Below, piece by piece: positions 13,555 through 13,630 of a DNA stretch of 13,630 bases. The DNA is taken from the NCBI RefSeq assembly GCF_036662795.1, contig NZ_JBAFWZ010000044.1, positions 1 through 13,630 on the forward strand, in the 5' to 3' direction. How positions within the stretch are numbered: the first letter of the stretch is position 1; every line of letters starts with the position of its first letter. This DNA comes from Lysinibacillus_B sp036662795. GTDB taxonomy: Bacteria; Bacillota; Bacilli; Bacillales_A; Planococcaceae. The position numbers and the translations under genes are program-made. The notes beneath the pieces are model-generated. The model did not search any database. It had not been told where the DNA came from and was given only the letters and a program-made list of their open reading frames with translations.

Positions 13555-13630
13555 GAAAAGCACAAGCGCCCCGTCTAGCCCCGACAAGCGCTGGAAGCTC
13601 CGAATCGAAAGCTTCTTTTCCGCTTTCGAC
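13555..13630. repeat. Edge of a dispersed palindromic repeat
   Basis: The last 76 bp are sharply more GC-rich than the preceding AT-rich stretch and contain nested short inverted motifs: AAGCGC-type arms (CAAGCGCCCC, ACAAGCGCTGG) and GGAAGCTCC, GAAAGCTTC and CCGCTTTC. This resembles the AAGCGC/CGACAAGCGCTGGA dispersed intergenic repeats of Bacillaceae, by recollection only. It is cut by the window edge, and no coding potential was seen. Confidence 0.5.

Overview
The window looks like chromosomal DNA of a low-GC Gram-positive, spore-former-type bacterium of the Bacillaceae/Planococcaceae, most like Lysinibacillus or a close relative. This rests on strong Shine-Dalgarno sites with frequent TTG/GTG starts, a Bacillus-type glutamine synthetase with its MerR-type repressor GlnR, a glycine betaine OpuA transporter, and dispersed palindromic repeats common in this group. 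The genus is inference from protein resemblance. No rRNA, tRNA, CRISPR array, transposase or phage gene was seen.

Layout. 1-4206 is a set of poorly characterised envelope genes: a large polytopic DUF2339 protein and a small membrane-anchored protein (both minus), two small membrane proteins (plus), and a three-segment membrane protein (minus) facing them across a shared terminator. 4207-4648 has no gene but carries a 244-bp MITE-like dispersed element with 13-bp terminal inverted repeats and two nested palindromes. 4649-6503 is the glnR-glnA operon (minus), with a consensus sigma-A promoter and two GlnR boxes in the classical tandem arrangement. 6641-7790 holds a small membrane protein and a TlpA/ResA-like thioredoxin. 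7791-8417 is gene-free and almost filled by a tandem array of about 21 units of 21 bp. 8418-9668 is the ynbB-type PLP enzyme gene, divergent from a TRIC-family channel gene (9801-10418). 10450-13378 is a three-gene glycine betaine uptake operon (ATPase with CBS domains, permease, binding lipoprotein). Its promoter is embedded in a 32-bp dyad. The right edge enters another dispersed repeat.

How it works together. The glnR-glnA unit is a self-contained nitrogen circuit: feedback-inhibited glutamine synthetase activates GlnR, which closes the operon's own promoter. The opuA unit imports compatible solute under osmotic stress. In Bacillus subtilis ynbB lies directly upstream of glnR. Here the TlpA-like gene, the membrane protein and the 21-bp array lie between them.

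The least explained items are the 21-bp array, the palindrome on the DUF2339 promoter, the dyad at the opuA promoter and the MITE-like element. No clear new multi-gene system (defence, toxin-antitoxin, biosynthetic) is present. Several starts were moved to internal codons with a proper ribosome binding site, as explained in the entries.
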